Origin: RI-92 sp037384645
GTDB taxonomy: Bacteria > Pseudomonadota > Gammaproteobacteria > UBA6429 > Thiohalophilaceae
DNA length: 60,237 bases
Direction of reading: 5' to 3'
NCBI GenBank assembly: GCA_037384645.1
Contig: JARRNT010000040.1
Location: 1-60,237 of the forward strand
The notes beneath the pieces were generated by a model. That model worked only from the letters and a program-made list of their open reading frames with translations, ran no database searches and was not told the origin of the DNA. Below are positions 25,475-35,255 of this stretch, piece by piece (the stretch's first letter is position 1; each line of letters opens with the position of its first letter). Both the position numbers and the translations under genes were made by a program.

Positions 25475-28072
25475 ATGCGCATGGACAAATTGACCAGTAA
25501 GTTTCAACTGGCCCTGCAAGATGCACAAAGCCTGGCCGTCGGACGTGATCACCAGTTCGTGGAACCGCTACATCTTATGATTGCCATGCTCGATCAGGAG
25601 GGTGGCACGGTACGGCATTTGCTGCAGCTGTCCGGCGCCAACGTCAATCTGATGCGTTCGCAACTGGCCGAATCGATGGAGCGTTTGCCCAGCGTGGAAG
25701 GCGACAGCGGTGATTTGCATATCTCCAATGACCTGGCCCGTCTGTTGAATCAAACCGACAAGCTGGCACAACAGCGCAAGGACCAGTACATCTCCAGCGA
25801 ATTGTTTGCACTGGCCGCGGTGGATGACAAGGGTCAGCTGGGCGATATCCTGCGCAAGACCGGCGCGAACAAAGCCGCGCTGGAGCAGGCGATTGAACAG
25901 GTTCGTGGTGGCCAGAAGATCGATGACCCCAATGCCGAGGAGCAACGCCAGGCCCTGGAAAAATACACCATTGACCTGACCGAACGCGCCGAACAAGGCA
26001 AACTCGATCCTGTGATCGGGCGCGACGACGAGATCCGGCGCGCGGTGCAGGTACTGCAACGCCGGACCAAGAACAATCCTGTCCTGATTGGTGAGCCAGG
26101 TGTTGGTAAGACCGCGATCGTGGAAGGGCTGGCGCAACGTATTGTCAATGGCGAAGTCCCGGAAGGCCTGAAAGGCAAACGGGTTCTGTCGCTGGACATG
26201 GGTTCGTTGCTTGCCGGTGCCAAATTCCGCGGTGAATTCGAAGAACGCCTGAAAGCGGTACTGAATGACCTGGCCAAACAGGAGGGCCAGATCATCCTGT
26301 TTATTGATGAGATTCATACCATGGTGGGCGCCGGCAAGGCCGAAGGTGCCATGGATGCCGGAAACATGCTGAAACCGGCACTGGCTCGCGGTGAACTGCA
26401 TTGCATCGGTGCGACCACGCTGGATGAATATCGCAAGTACATCGAGAAGGATGCCGCACTGGAACGCCGTTTCCAGAAAGTGCTGGTGACCGAACCGTCG
26501 GTGGAAGACACTATCGCGATACTGCGCGGCCTCAAGGAGAAGTACGAAGTTCATCATGGTGTGGACATTACTGACCCGGCTATCGTGGCCGCGGCGACCC
26601 TGTCACACCGTTACATCACGGATCGACAATTACCGGACAAGGCCATCGACCTGGTGGACGAGGCGGCCAGTCGCATTCGTATGGAAATCGATTCCAAGCC
26701 GGAGACCATGGACCGGATGGACCGTAAGCTGATCCAGCTGAAGATCGAGCGCGAGGCGCTGAACAAGGAAACCGATGCCGCCTCGAAAAAACGCCTGGCT
26801 GATCTGGAAAGTGATATCGACAAGCTCGAGCGCGAGTATAAGGATATGGAAGAAGTCTGGAGCGCAGAAAAGGCCGCGCTTCAGGGGACGCAGCATATCA
26901 AGGAAGAACTGGAGCGTGCCCGTATCGAACTGGAAACGGCGCGTCGTGCCGGTGACCTCGCACGCATGTCGGAGTTGCAGTACGGTCGTATCCCGGAGCT
27001 GGAAAAGCAGCTGGATATGGCGGCCCAGGCTGAAATGCAGGAAACCACACTGCTGCGCAACAAGGTGTCCGACGAAGAGATTGCCGAGGTGGTATCCAAG
27101 TGGACCGGCATCCCGGTCTCCAAGATGCTCGAAGGCGAACGCGACAAACTGTTACGCATGGAAGACGGCCTGCATCAGCGTGTGGTCGGGCAGGACGAAG
27201 CGGTACATGCCGTGGCCGATGCCATTCGCCGTTCACGGGCCGGATTGTCAGACCCGAATCGTCCGAACGGATCTTTCCTGTTCCTGGGACCGACCGGTGT
27301 TGGCAAGACCGAATTGACCAAGGCGCTGGCGCAATTCCTGTTTGATACCGAGGATGCCATGGTGCGCATCGATATGTCCGAGTTTATGGAAAAGCATTCT
27401 GTGGCGCGTTTGATCGGCGCCCCACCGGGCTATGTCGGTTATGAAGAAGGCGGTTATCTCACCGAGGCCATACGCCGTAAACCCTATTCGGTGATCCTGC
27501 TGGACGAAGTGGAAAAGGCACACCCGGACGTGTTCAATGTGCTGTTACAGGTGCTGGACGATGGTCGTCTGACCGATGGGCAGGGCAGGACCGTGGACTT
27601 CCGCAACAGTGTGATCGTGATGACGTCCAATATCGGCTCGCAGCAGATCCAGGAACTGGCAGGTGAAGAGAATTACGATGCGATGAAGAGTGCCGTCATG
27701 GAGAGCGTGACTCAGCATTTCCGGCCTGAGTTCATTAATCGTATTGACGAGGTTGTGGTGTTTCATCCGCTGCAATCTGCGCAGATCCGGGCAATTGCCA
27801 ACATCCAGATCGATTACCTGCGCAAGCGGCTCAAGGATCGCAACCTGGGTCTTCATGTCAGTGATGCAGCCCTGGATAAACTGGGCGAAGCCGGTTTCGA
27901 TCCGGTTTATGGTGCACGTCCACTCAAGCGCGCGATCCAGCAGCAACTGGAAAACCCGCTGGCCCAGGATATCCTCAGCGGCAAGTTTATGCCGGGTGAT
28001 GTCATCGAGGTGGATATCGCGGATGACAAGTTCAGCTTCCGCAAGGGGAGTGCAAAGGCCGCAGCGGCCTGA
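25475..28072 (+). CDS. clpB: ClpB disaggregase chaperone
   Basis: ClpB is a ring ATPase that rescues aggregated proteins with DnaK. The 865-residue protein has an N domain (1-145). AAA1 has Walker A GEPGVGKTAIVEGLA near 203. The coiled-coil middle domain lies at about 400-520 (KLIQLKIEREALNKETD..., QYGRIPELEKQLD). AAA2 has Walker A GPTGVGKTELTKALA near 605 and Walker B VILLDEVEKAH. The heat-shock promoter at 25408-25437 explains its regulation. Nothing is missing compared with the family. Confidence 0.97.
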   Translation: MRMDKLTSKFQLALQDAQSLAVGRDHQFVEPLHLMIAMLDQEGGTVRHLLQLSGANVNLMRSQLAESMERLPSVEGDSGDLHISNDLARLLNQTDKLAQQRKDQYISSELFALAAVDDKGQLGDILRKTGANKAALEQAIEQVRGGQKIDDPNAEEQRQALEKYTIDLTERAEQGKLDPVIGRDDEIRRAVQVLQRRTKNNPVLIGEPGVGKTAIVEGLAQRIVNGEVPEGLKGKRVLSLDMGSLLAGAKFRGEFEERLKAVLNDLAKQEGQIILFIDEIHTMVGAGKAEGAMDAGNMLKPALARGELHCIGATTLDEYRKYIEKDAALERRFQKVLVTEPSVEDTIAILRGLKEKYEVHHGVDITDPAIVAAATLSHRYITDRQLPDKAIDLVDEAASRIRMEIDSKPETMDRMDRKLIQLKIEREALNKETDAASKKRLADLESDIDKLEREYKDMEEVWSAEKAALQGTQHIKEELERARIELETARRAGDLARMSELQYGRIPELEKQLDMAAQAEMQETTLLRNKVSDEEIAEVVSKWTGIPVSKMLEGERDKLLRMEDGLHQRVVGQDEAVHAVADAIRRSRAGLSDPNRPNGSFLFLGPTGVGKTELTKALAQFLFDTEDAMVRIDMSEFMEKHSVARLIGAPPGYVGYEEGGYLTEAIRRKPYSVILLDEVEKAHPDVFNVLLQVLDDGRLTDGQGRTVDFRNSVIVMTSNIGSQQIQELAGEENYDAMKSAVMESVTQHFRPEFINRIDEVVVFHPLQSAQIRAIANIQIDYLRKRLKDRNLGLHVSDAALDKLGEAGFDPVYGARPLKRAIQQQLENPLAQDILSGKFMPGDVIEVDIADDKFSFRKGSAKAAAA

Positions 28073-28100
28073 TCTCGTCGGCAATCACTGCCGGAAAAAC

Positions 28101-28137
28101 GGGGCGCCGGGAATGAGACACTCGTTCCCGACGCCCC
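28101..28137 (+). terminator. Probable terminator of clpB
   Basis: A 13-base stem with one mismatch (28101-28113 with 28125-28137) lies 29 bases after the clpB stop. The following tract is only moderately T-rich, so termination strength is uncertain. Confidence 0.55.
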
Positions 28138-28238
28138 TGCTTCATTTTCAATCCTGCGAAAAAAATGCGATTTGTGATACTTGCGTGATACTTTTTTACG
28201 CGCGTTCTGCTTAAATATCTTTACTGCTGGAGACAGGC

Positions 28239-28856
28239 TCAGGCCCGCATGTTCGGGATGCGACGTGAGGCGGCGATATAGTCGCGTTCACTGATGATAC
28301 CGTCGTTGCGCAGACGCCGCAGTTTGGTGATCTCGTTGATAAGCATGCGATGTTTGTCGATACGAACCTGCTGGCTGGCCAGCAGGATGCGTTGCTTGAG
28401 TTCTTCCACGAACTGGCTAAAGCTCTCCTTGCTGGGATTGGCGTAGAGCAGACTGATCAGGACGCAGCCACAGTAGCGACTGCGAAACTCGGTCACATTG
28501 GGCGAACGGTACAGAAACATCAGGAGTGAGCCCATCAACAGCAGGATGAACAGGACGACAAACGGTAACAGGCGGCTGAGCATTTCACTATCATGATGGC
28601 TGACGAGATAGGCACCATAGGCCACGGCGGCAACGCCGAAGTAGATGATGCTTAACAACCAGCGCCATGAAATATCGCGGTTGCGTACCGGCCAGGGCTC
28701 AAGTATGCACAGATTGAGCTGGTAGTTTTTCTGGCCAAACAGATTATCGATGGTGATATCGATAAATTTTTCGTCGTAGATCTGAAAGGTACGTTTCTCG
28801 CCCTTGGCTCGACTGACCTGGACCAGGGCGGTATTGATTCTGTGTTGTTCGAGCAT
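28239..28856 (-). CDS. Uncharacterised two-span membrane protein with SHOCT-like C-terminus
   Basis: The 205-residue protein has a polar N-terminal domain (1-65), two membrane spans near 66-86 and 97-115, and a cytoplasmic part. It ends in MLINEITKLRRLRNDGIISERDYIAAS, a pattern like the short SHOCT/oligomerisation motif (LxxLxxLRxxGxIxexEf). No specific family is recognised and no function can be proposed. It is transcribed alone, convergent with clpB and divergent from msrP. Confidence 0.6.
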   Translation of the reverse strand: MLEQHRINTALVQVSRAKGEKRTFQIYDEKFIDITIDNLFGQKNYQLNLCILEPWPVRNRDISWRWLLSIIYFGVAAVAYGAYLVSHHDSEMLSRLLPFVVLFILLLMGSLLMFLYRSPNVTEFRSRYCGCVLISLLYANPSKESFSQFVEELKQRILLASQQVRIDKHRMLINEITKLRRLRNDGIISERDYIAASRRIPNMRA

Positions 28857-29000
28857 AAACTGAATTTCTTATTCGAATGGATGACAATCTTAGCCCAAAA
28901 TTGCCGGGTATTCTAATCGTGAAAGCTCCCGGGATTGCTGAACTTTTAACAATCGGGCCAGCTCTTATAAATTGTTCTTGTAACACATGAGGCCATCGCC

Positions 29001-29939
29001 ATGCTAATCAAACACCCCAGCGACATCCCCGCCTCGGAAATTACCGACAAACAGGTCTACCTGAACCGCCGGCATTTTATGCAGGCAACGGCAGGACTGG
29101 CCCTGGCGCCACTGGTCGGCACTGCCCAGGCCGGTTATGGCAATACACCCCTGAAGTTCACCAGGAACCGTGCCCTGTCGACAAGCGAAGACGAAACATC
29201 ATATCGGGATGTGACTCACTATAATAATTATTACGAATTTGGCACTGATAAATATTCACCGGCGGAAAAGGCACAGGCCCTGACTACCGAACCCTGGTCG
29301 GTGGTGGTTGATGGGGAGGTGGAGAAACCCGGCAAGTTCACCCTGGAAGATATCATTAAACATCATCCTTTACAGGAACGAATCTATCGGCATCGTTGTG
29401 TCGAGGGCTGGTCGATGGTCATTCCCTGGATAGGCTTTCCCCTGGCAGATTTTATCAAACGTTTTGAGCCCACATCCCGCGCCAGATATGTGAAATTCAC
29501 TACCTTGCTGCGTCCGCAGCAAATGCCCGGTCAGCGACGGGATGTTCTGCAATGGCCTTATGTGGAAGGGCTGCGCATGGACGAAGCGATGAATAGCCTG
29601 GCATTGCTTTCGGTCGGCCTGTACGGGGAGGTGTTACCAAAACAAAATGGGGCACCAATACGCCTGGTCGTGCCCTGGAAATACGGATTCAAGAGCATCA
29701 AGGCGATCGTGCGGATCAGCTTTGTCGAGCAGCAGCCCATGACGACCTGGGCCCAGGCGGCTCCGTCCGAATACGGTTTTTATTCCAACGTGAATCCCAA
29801 CGTGGATCATCCTCGCTGGAGCCAGAAACGCGAGCGACGCATTGGCGAATTTTTCAAGCGCAAGACGCTGATGTTCAATGGTTATCAGGACCAGGTTGCA
29901 TATCTGTACAAGGGTATGGACCTGCGTAAATATTTCTGA
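29001..29939 (+). CDS. msrP: Protein-methionine-sulfoxide reductase catalytic subunit MsrP
   Basis: MsrP is a periplasmic molybdopterin enzyme that repairs oxidised methionine in envelope proteins. The Tat signal is NRRHFMQATAGLALAPLVG (22-40). The molybdenum ligand Cys133 is in YRHRCVEGWSMVIPWIG. It ends VAYLYKGMDLRKYF. The length of 312 residues fits. It is paired with msrQ 21 bases downstream, which passes electrons from the quinone pool. Confidence 0.95.
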   Translation: MLIKHPSDIPASEITDKQVYLNRRHFMQATAGLALAPLVGTAQAGYGNTPLKFTRNRALSTSEDETSYRDVTHYNNYYEFGTDKYSPAEKAQALTTEPWSVVVDGEVEKPGKFTLEDIIKHHPLQERIYRHRCVEGWSMVIPWIGFPLADFIKRFEPTSRARYVKFTTLLRPQQMPGQRRDVLQWPYVEGLRMDEAMNSLALLSVGLYGEVLPKQNGAPIRLVVPWKYGFKSIKAIVRISFVEQQPMTTWAQAAPSEYGFYSNVNPNVDHPRWSQKRERRIGEFFKRKTLMFNGYQDQVAYLYKGMDLRKYF

Positions 29940-29960
29940 AAAAAGACGGACCTGGCTATT

Positions 29961-30608
29961 TTGAATCCGTTTGCTATGTCACCCGCTCAACGCCTGCGGT
30001 TGTTGAAGACGGCTGTATGGCTATGTTGCGTCTATCCCCTGCTATGGCTGGCCTGGCATGTTTATACCAGCCAGCTTGGCGCCAACCCCATCGAGGTGGT
30101 GATACGTCATCTTGGCGAATGGGGATTGCAGTTGCTCCTGGTCACGTTATGTATGACCCCGTTGCGCGATCTCAGCAATGCTGCCTGGCCCATCCAGCTA
30201 AGGCGCCTGGTCGGCTTATGGGCCTTTGCCTATATCTGTCTGCATTTTATGGCCTATCTGTGGCTGGATCAGTTTTTTGACTGGGCTGATATCGGCAGGG
30301 ACATCGTCAAACGGCCATTCATAACGGTCGGCATGCTCGCCGTGGTTTGCCTGATCCCGCTGGCACTGACCTCGACGCGGGCCATGCAACGCCGCCTGGG
30401 CCGACGCTGGAAACGACTGCATCGCCTCATCTACCTGATCGTGCCCCTGGGCAGCCTGCATTTTTACTGGCTGGTCAAGGCGGATACCCTCAGGCCAGTG
30501 ATCTTCGCCCTGTGTGTCGGTTTGCTGCTGGGATACCGGGTATTACGATTCGGCCTGTTGGCGCGGCCGGTGAGGTTGCAGATAGCGACCCAAAACCTTA
30601 AAGAATAA
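29961..30608 (+). CDS. msrQ: Heme b membrane subunit MsrQ
   Basis: MsrQ is a six-span ferric-reductase-like membrane protein that delivers electrons to MsrP. The start shown is a TTG at 29961; an ATG at 29976 is the alternative. Family features include HLGEWGLQLLLVTLCMTPLRDL, LVGLWAFAYICLHFMAYLWLDQ, RLGRRWKRLHRLIYLIVPLGSLHFYWLVK and the conserved heme histidines in these spans. The 215 residues match the family. Confidence 0.93.
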   Translation: MNPFAMSPAQRLRLLKTAVWLCCVYPLLWLAWHVYTSQLGANPIEVVIRHLGEWGLQLLLVTLCMTPLRDLSNAAWPIQLRRLVGLWAFAYICLHFMAYLWLDQFFDWADIGRDIVKRPFITVGMLAVVCLIPLALTSTRAMQRRLGRRWKRLHRLIYLIVPLGSLHFYWLVKADTLRPVIFALCVGLLLGYRVLRFGLLARPVRLQIATQNLKE

Positions 30609-30850
30609 CCGGGCAATATTTGCAGAATGCAGTATTTTCAGGAACTTATGACGATATAAGAAATCCATAACTCCCAAGCGCCCGAAATTTGTAATACCAT
30701 TGGCCCCAGGATGGTGGAAAAATTAAAGTAAGTCTCAATCGTGCTACGATGTCGTGCCTGATAGGGCCTCCGGACCTTTGTTCCAGGACTTATTTCAATA
30801 ATTAAACCAATACAGTCTTACCCTTACTAATAGTTACCAGGAGGAGATTG

Positions 30851-32655
30851 ATGTCTCTCAACCGTCGCGAATTTATCCAGCTCATGGGCTTAGCTGCGGC
30901 AGCAGGTTTGCTCCCTGGCTGTGAAAGCAAACAGAACCAGGCGTCCAAGGGTGCCGGCACCGGTAGTCTTGCCAGCAATGGTGTTCTGCGTAAACCCGAA
31001 GATCTCTATAACATTCCCAAGTTTGGCAACGCCGCCATTATGCACATGACCGATTGCCATGCGCAGTTGCATCCCATTTATTTTCGCGAGCCGAATGTCA
31101 ATCTCGGGGTAGGTTCTGCCTATGGTAATCCACCTCACCTGGTGGGGCACGCGATGTTGAAGCATTTCGGCATTGCCCCCAATTCCATCGAGGCCCACGC
31201 CTTTACCTATCTGGATTACGTGGAAGCCTGCAAGACCTACGGCAAGGTCGGTGGTTTTTCCCACCTGCGTACGCTGATCAAGAAGCTGCGTGCGGAGCAT
31301 GGCGCGAACCAGACGCTGCTGATCGATGGCGGTGATACCTGGCAGGGTTCCGCAACCTCATACTGGACACGTGGCAAGGACATGGTGGGCGCCACCAACC
31401 TGCTGGGTGTGGATGCAATGACCGGACACTGGGAATTTACTTACACCGAAGAAGAAGTCATCAATAACGTCAAGGCCTTCAAAGGTGATTTCCTGGTACA
31501 AAACTGCTTTGTCAAAGCCGACGCCTCCTTCGATTACAAGTATGCGGATTTCGCCGGCTACAACGACAATAGCCTGCGCGCCTTCAAGCCCTATAGCATC
31601 AAGCAAATGGGCGGTGTGCGGATTGCGGTCATTGGACAGGGCTTCCCGTACACACCGATTGCCAATCCACAGCGTTTCATACCGGACTGGACCTTTGGTA
31701 TTCGTGACTCGGAGATGCAGAACCTGGTAAACCAGGTTCGGGCCAAGGAAAAACCCGACGCCGTGATCGTTGTTTCTCACAACGGGATGGATGTGGACCT
31801 CAAGATGGCAAGTGTTGTCACCGGCATCGATGCTATCTTCGGCGGTCACACCCATGACGCGGTACCTGCGCCGACCGTGGTGAAAAACAAGAGCGGGCAA
31901 ACCCTGGTGACCAACGCGGGTTCCAATGGCAAGTTTCTTGGCTTTATGCAGCTGGATATTCGCAACGGCAAGGTCCAGGATTTCCGCTATCGCCTGTTAC
32001 CGATATTTTCCAACCTGCTGGAAGCTGACAAGGAAATGGAAGCCTATATCGCTGAGGTGCGCAAGCCATATGTCGAGACACTCGGGGAAAAACTTGCGGT
32101 TGCCGATCAGGAGGGTGATGCGCTGTATCGGCGCGGCAATTTCAACGTGACACCCAGATTGCGCTGTCCCCGGGTTTCCGCTGGGGAACGACTGTTCTGC
32201 CGGGACAGGCGATTACCATGGATAATGTGATGGACCAGACCTGCATTACCTATCCGGAGACCTATGCCCGCGATATCAAGGGTTCGGATCTCAAGATGAT
32301 TCTGGAAGACGTGGCAGACAATCTGTTTAACAAGGATCCGTATTATCAGCAGGGCGGTGATATGGTGCGTGTTGGTGGCATGGATTATTCAATCGATATC
32401 AATGCCAAGATCGGTCACCGTATCAGCGATATGCGCCTCGATGACGGTACACCCATCGAACCCAGCAAGACATACAAGGTATCCGGTTGGGCCACAGTTG
32501 GTAGTCAGTCTCCGGGTGAGCCAATCTGTGAAACAGTGAGTACCTATCTGCGCCATATCAAGGTGGCCAAGTTCAAGAAACTCAACACACCGAAAATCAT
32601 CGGTGCCAAGGGCAACCCCGGCATTGCCGATTACGATGGTGTGATTACTTCGTAA
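30851..32655 (+). pseudogene. soxB: Thiosulfohydrolase SoxB, interrupted by a short deletion and frame change
   Basis: SoxB is the periplasmic dimanganese hydrolase that releases sulfate from SoxYZ-bound thiosulfate intermediates. The start at 30851 follows GGAGGAG. The N-terminus combines a twin-arginine-like motif (NRREFIQLMG) with a lipobox (LLPGC). The metallophosphatase motifs are present: MTDCHAQLHP, LLIDGGDTWQGS, TGHWEF, SHNGMDVD, GGHTHD. At RRGNFN (near 32146) the frame changes. The homologous sequence resumes in another frame as QIALSPGFRWGTTVLPGQAIT and continues to DPYYQQGGDMVRVGGMDYSI and the end. About 15 residues (FDQLIVDALREVK-like in the family) are missing at the junction; the deleted length is 1 modulo 3. 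No other sox gene is nearby. Confidence 0.85.
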
Positions 32656-32678
32656 AAACGCCCGTATAGTGGAAACAG

Positions 32679-32703
32679 AGGGAGGCTTCGGCCTCCCTTT
32701 TTT
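32679..32703 (+). terminator. Rho-independent terminator after soxB
   Basis: An 8-base-pair stem AGGGAGGC-TTCG-GCCTCCCT (32679-32698) with a stable TTCG tetraloop is followed by a run of six T. It lies between soxB and the convergent hemH. Confidence 0.9.
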
Positions 32704-32723
32704 GTTGGGATAGTGTTTTGGAT

Positions 32724-33815
32724 TTACTGCTCGGCGCCATGCTCCTGCGCGCGTTGCCGGGTTGCCCGCCGTGTGGCATCGTCGATTTCATTGATGGGCC
32801 AGCCCCGGGTATTGGTCTTGATCAGATCAAACAGGGCGTCGATGTGGGCCGGGTCGGCATTGAGCGCCGGGATGTAATGAAATTTTTCACCGCCGGCAAG
32901 TAAAAAGAATTCCTTGTTCTGGATAGCCAGCTCTTCCAGGGTTTCCAGGCAATCTGCGGCAAAACCCGGTGACACGATGTGGACATGGCGCGTGCCCTCG
33001 CGGGCGAGTTGCTTGAGGGTTTCGCTGGTATAGGGCTGCAGCCAGCGTTCACGCCCGAAGCGGGACTGAAAACTCAAAATCCAGTCGTCCGGGTCAAGCT
33101 GCAGATCCTCTGCAACCAGGCGCGCGGTTTTCTGGCAATGGCAGTAATATGGGTCACCGGCTTTCAGGCAACGTTCCGGCAGGCCATGAAAAGAGAATAC
33201 CAGTTTGTCCGGTTTCCCGTAACGGGTAAAACTGTCGCGTATCGATGCAGAGAGCGCCTTGATATAAACCGGGTTGTCATGGTAGTGCATACATATGCGC
33301 AGTTCAGGTAACCAGCGCCAGGCCTGTAATTCAGCAGCAAGGGCATCGAACACAGTGGCGCTGGTTGTGGCAGAATACTGTGGGTACAGGGGCACTACCA
33401 GCAGGCGTTCGACCTGTTGCTCGCGGAGTTGTCGCAAAACGTCACGCATTGAGGGCTTGCCATAGCGCATGGCGAGTTCGACCTGGACCGGACCGCCAAA
33501 TTCCGACTGACAACGTTGCTGCAGAGCCCGGCCAATGGCTTTCGAATGTACCATCAGGGGCGAGCCATCGTCCAGCCAGATGCTGGCATAGGCGTGGGCG
33601 ACGCGCCTGGGCCGGATACGCAAAATGATACCGTTGAGGATTAACCACCAGATGAATCGTGGAATTTCCACTACCCGCCGATCGCTGAGAAATTCACCCA
33701 GATAGCGCCGCACAGCCGCAGGCGTCGGGGCTTCGGGCGTACCCAGGTTGACAAGTAAAATACCGGTGCGCGGCTGACGGTCATGGTGAAATTGTTGTTG
33801 GCTGGTATATTTCAT
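32724..33815 (-). CDS. hemH: Ferrochelatase
   Basis: This is the last step of heme synthesis, inserting Fe2+ into protoporphyrin IX at the inner face of the membrane. The 363-residue protein has TGILLVNLGTPEAPT at 17-31, VVPLYPQYSATTSATVFD, the catalytic histidine in VFSFHGLPERCLKAGDPYYCHC, and the signature SFQSRFGRERWLQPYT. The C-terminus ends in a charged tail. It is convergent with soxB and divergent from the dehydrogenase gene. Heme demand from MsrQ and Sox enzymes is consistent but not special evidence. Confidence 0.96.
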   Translation of the reverse strand: MKYTSQQQFHHDRQPRTGILLVNLGTPEAPTPAAVRRYLGEFLSDRRVVEIPRFIWWLILNGIILRIRPRRVAHAYASIWLDDGSPLMVHSKAIGRALQQRCQSEFGGPVQVELAMRYGKPSMRDVLRQLREQQVERLLVVPLYPQYSATTSATVFDALAAELQAWRWLPELRICMHYHDNPVYIKALSASIRDSFTRYGKPDKLVFSFHGLPERCLKAGDPYYCHCQKTARLVAEDLQLDPDDWILSFQSRFGRERWLQPYTSETLKQLAREGTRHVHIVSPGFAADCLETLEELAIQNKEFFLLAGGEKFHYIPALNADPAHIDALFDLIKTNTRGWPINEIDDATRRATRQRAQEHGAEQ

Positions 33816-33865
33816 ACTGATAATACCTTTTAATATTTTGCAATATTGTACCGGAGAATCCCGTT

Positions 33866-34819
33866 ATGCAGGCAGTGTTTCTGGACTGGGAAAGTGTTGA
33901 TCATCAGGATCTTGATGCTGGTTGTTTGCAGGAGTTGCCAGTGGACTGGCAGTTTTATCCCTCGACATCAGCCGCACAACTTGCTGAGCGACTGCACAAT
34001 CAGAATATTGTAGTCAGCAACAAGGTCGTGCTGGATGCCGCGACTATCCACGCTGCGGCTGAGCTGAAGTTGATTTGTGTGGCTGCTACCGGTACCAATA
34101 ACGTGGATCTTGACGCTGCCGCCAGGCGAGATATCCCGGTATGCAATGTCCGGGCTTATGCCACGGCATCCGTGGTACAGCATGTTTTCATGCTGATACT
34201 GAACCTGATGCGCTGCCAGCCACAATATCAACAGGCCCTTAACCAGGGGCGCTGGCAGCACAGTGCACATTTTTGTTTTCTGGATTACACCATCGAGGAG
34301 TTGACCGGCAAAACCCTGGGGGTGATCGGTTACGGCGAGCTGGGACGTGCGGTAGCCAGTATGGCTGAACAGTTCGGTATGCAGGTCAAAGTGGCACAGC
34401 GACTTCATGCACCGCCCCTGGCTGGGCGGGTGGCACTGGACGAATTGCTGCCGCAGGTGGATGTCCTCAGTCTGCACTGTCCACTCAGCGAGACAACGCG
34501 CCAGCTGATTGGCACACGCGAACTGGCCATGATGAAACCTTCGGCGATCCTGATCAATACCGCGCGCGGTGGTATCGTCGATGAAACTGCCCTGTTGGCG
34601 GCCCTGCGCACCGGCAAACTGGCCGGTGCCGGTATTGATGTGCTGGAGCGTGAACCTCCACGCGATGGTAATGCCTTACTGGAAGCAACGTTGCCTAATC
34701 TGATCGTGACGCCGCATATCGCCTGGGCATCCCGTCAGGCGCGCCAGCGATTAATTGAAGGAGTCGCACAGAATATTGCAGCATTCCTCGCAGGCAACCC
34801 GGGTCAGCGCGTGAATTGA
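33866..34819 (+). CDS. NAD(P)-dependent D-2-hydroxyacid dehydrogenase (hydroxypyruvate/glycerate type)
   Basis: The 317-residue protein has the NAD-binding Rossmann motif GVIGYGELGRAVASMAEQFG near 148-168 and LHCPLSETTRQLIG. The catalytic Arg lies in INTARGGIVDE, Glu in GAGIDVLEREPP, and His in IVTPHIAWASRQAR. N-terminal substrate residues VAATGTNNVDL are typical of glycerate/hydroxypyruvate reductase homologues. The exact substrate cannot be read from the sequence. The ribosome binding site GGAG is 9 bases before the ATG. The CULT gene follows after 10 bases, so they may share a transcript. Confidence 0.88.
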   Translation: MQAVFLDWESVDHQDLDAGCLQELPVDWQFYPSTSAAQLAERLHNQNIVVSNKVVLDAATIHAAAELKLICVAATGTNNVDLDAAARRDIPVCNVRAYATASVVQHVFMLILNLMRCQPQYQQALNQGRWQHSAHFCFLDYTIEELTGKTLGVIGYGELGRAVASMAEQFGMQVKVAQRLHAPPLAGRVALDELLPQVDVLSLHCPLSETTRQLIGTRELAMMKPSAILINTARGGIVDETALLAALRTGKLAGAGIDVLEREPPRDGNALLEATLPNLIVTPHIAWASRQARQRLIEGVAQNIAAFLAGNPGQRVN

Positions 34820-34829
34820 GTGAGTACAG

Positions 34830-35255
34830 ATGTATAGCATAATGCCGCCACAACTGGATCAGCGGTGGTTCGATCAACATACGAAATGGCAACCTAAGGG
34901 TACGCCTGTCGCGGACACGCAAGGCGACGATCGTGTCGCACCTGAATCGGCGCTGTGTTGCGCCCGTTGTCTGCATCCCGTCACAGAACATGCTGCCTAC
35001 CTGGAAATGTCAGGCGGACATACGCACGTGTTTACCAATCCCAGTGGTATTTCCTACGAGCTTGCCCTGTACCGTTATGCTGATTGTCTGATACATGGTC
35101 CGGCGACGACCGATTACACCTGGTTTTCAGGTTATGCCTGGCAACTGGCCCTGTGTACAAACTGTCACGAGCACCTGGGCTGGCGATATCGCAAACCGGG
35201 AAACGCGACGTTTTATGGTTTGATTCGTGAGCGTTTGCGTGAGGTCAGTAGCTGA
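34830..35255 (+). CDS. Bacterial cereblon-like CULT-domain protein
   Basis: The 141-residue protein is a stand-alone CULT domain, the fold that forms the thalidomide-binding pocket of eukaryotic cereblon. Two zinc-binding pairs are visible: Cys44-x2-Cys47 (CARC) and Cys109-x2-Cys112 (CTNC). The HVFTNPSGISYELALYR segment follows the first pair. The aromatic cage residues are Trp98 (YTWFSGYAW), Trp104 and Trp118 with Tyr120 (HLGWRY), then FYGLIRERL. Human cereblon has the same spacing with W380, W386, W400 and F402. No signal peptide is seen. The natural ligand and role of bacterial CULT proteins are unknown. It follows a hydroxyacid dehydrogenase gene by 10 bases. Confidence 0.85.
   Translation: MYSIMPPQLDQRWFDQHTKWQPKGTPVADTQGDDRVAPESALCCARCLHPVTEHAAYLEMSGGHTHVFTNPSGISYELALYRYADCLIHGPATTDYTWFSGYAWQLALCTNCHEHLGWRYRKPGNATFYGLIRERLREVSS

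Noticed and set aside
25568..26557. Long open frame on the minus strand opposite clpB (329 codons)
   Set aside because: Shadow of clpB; residue composition is unlike real proteins of this genome.
32140..32220. Programmed frameshift in soxB
   Set aside because: No slippery site is visible and family residues are missing at the junction, so a deletion is the simpler explanation.
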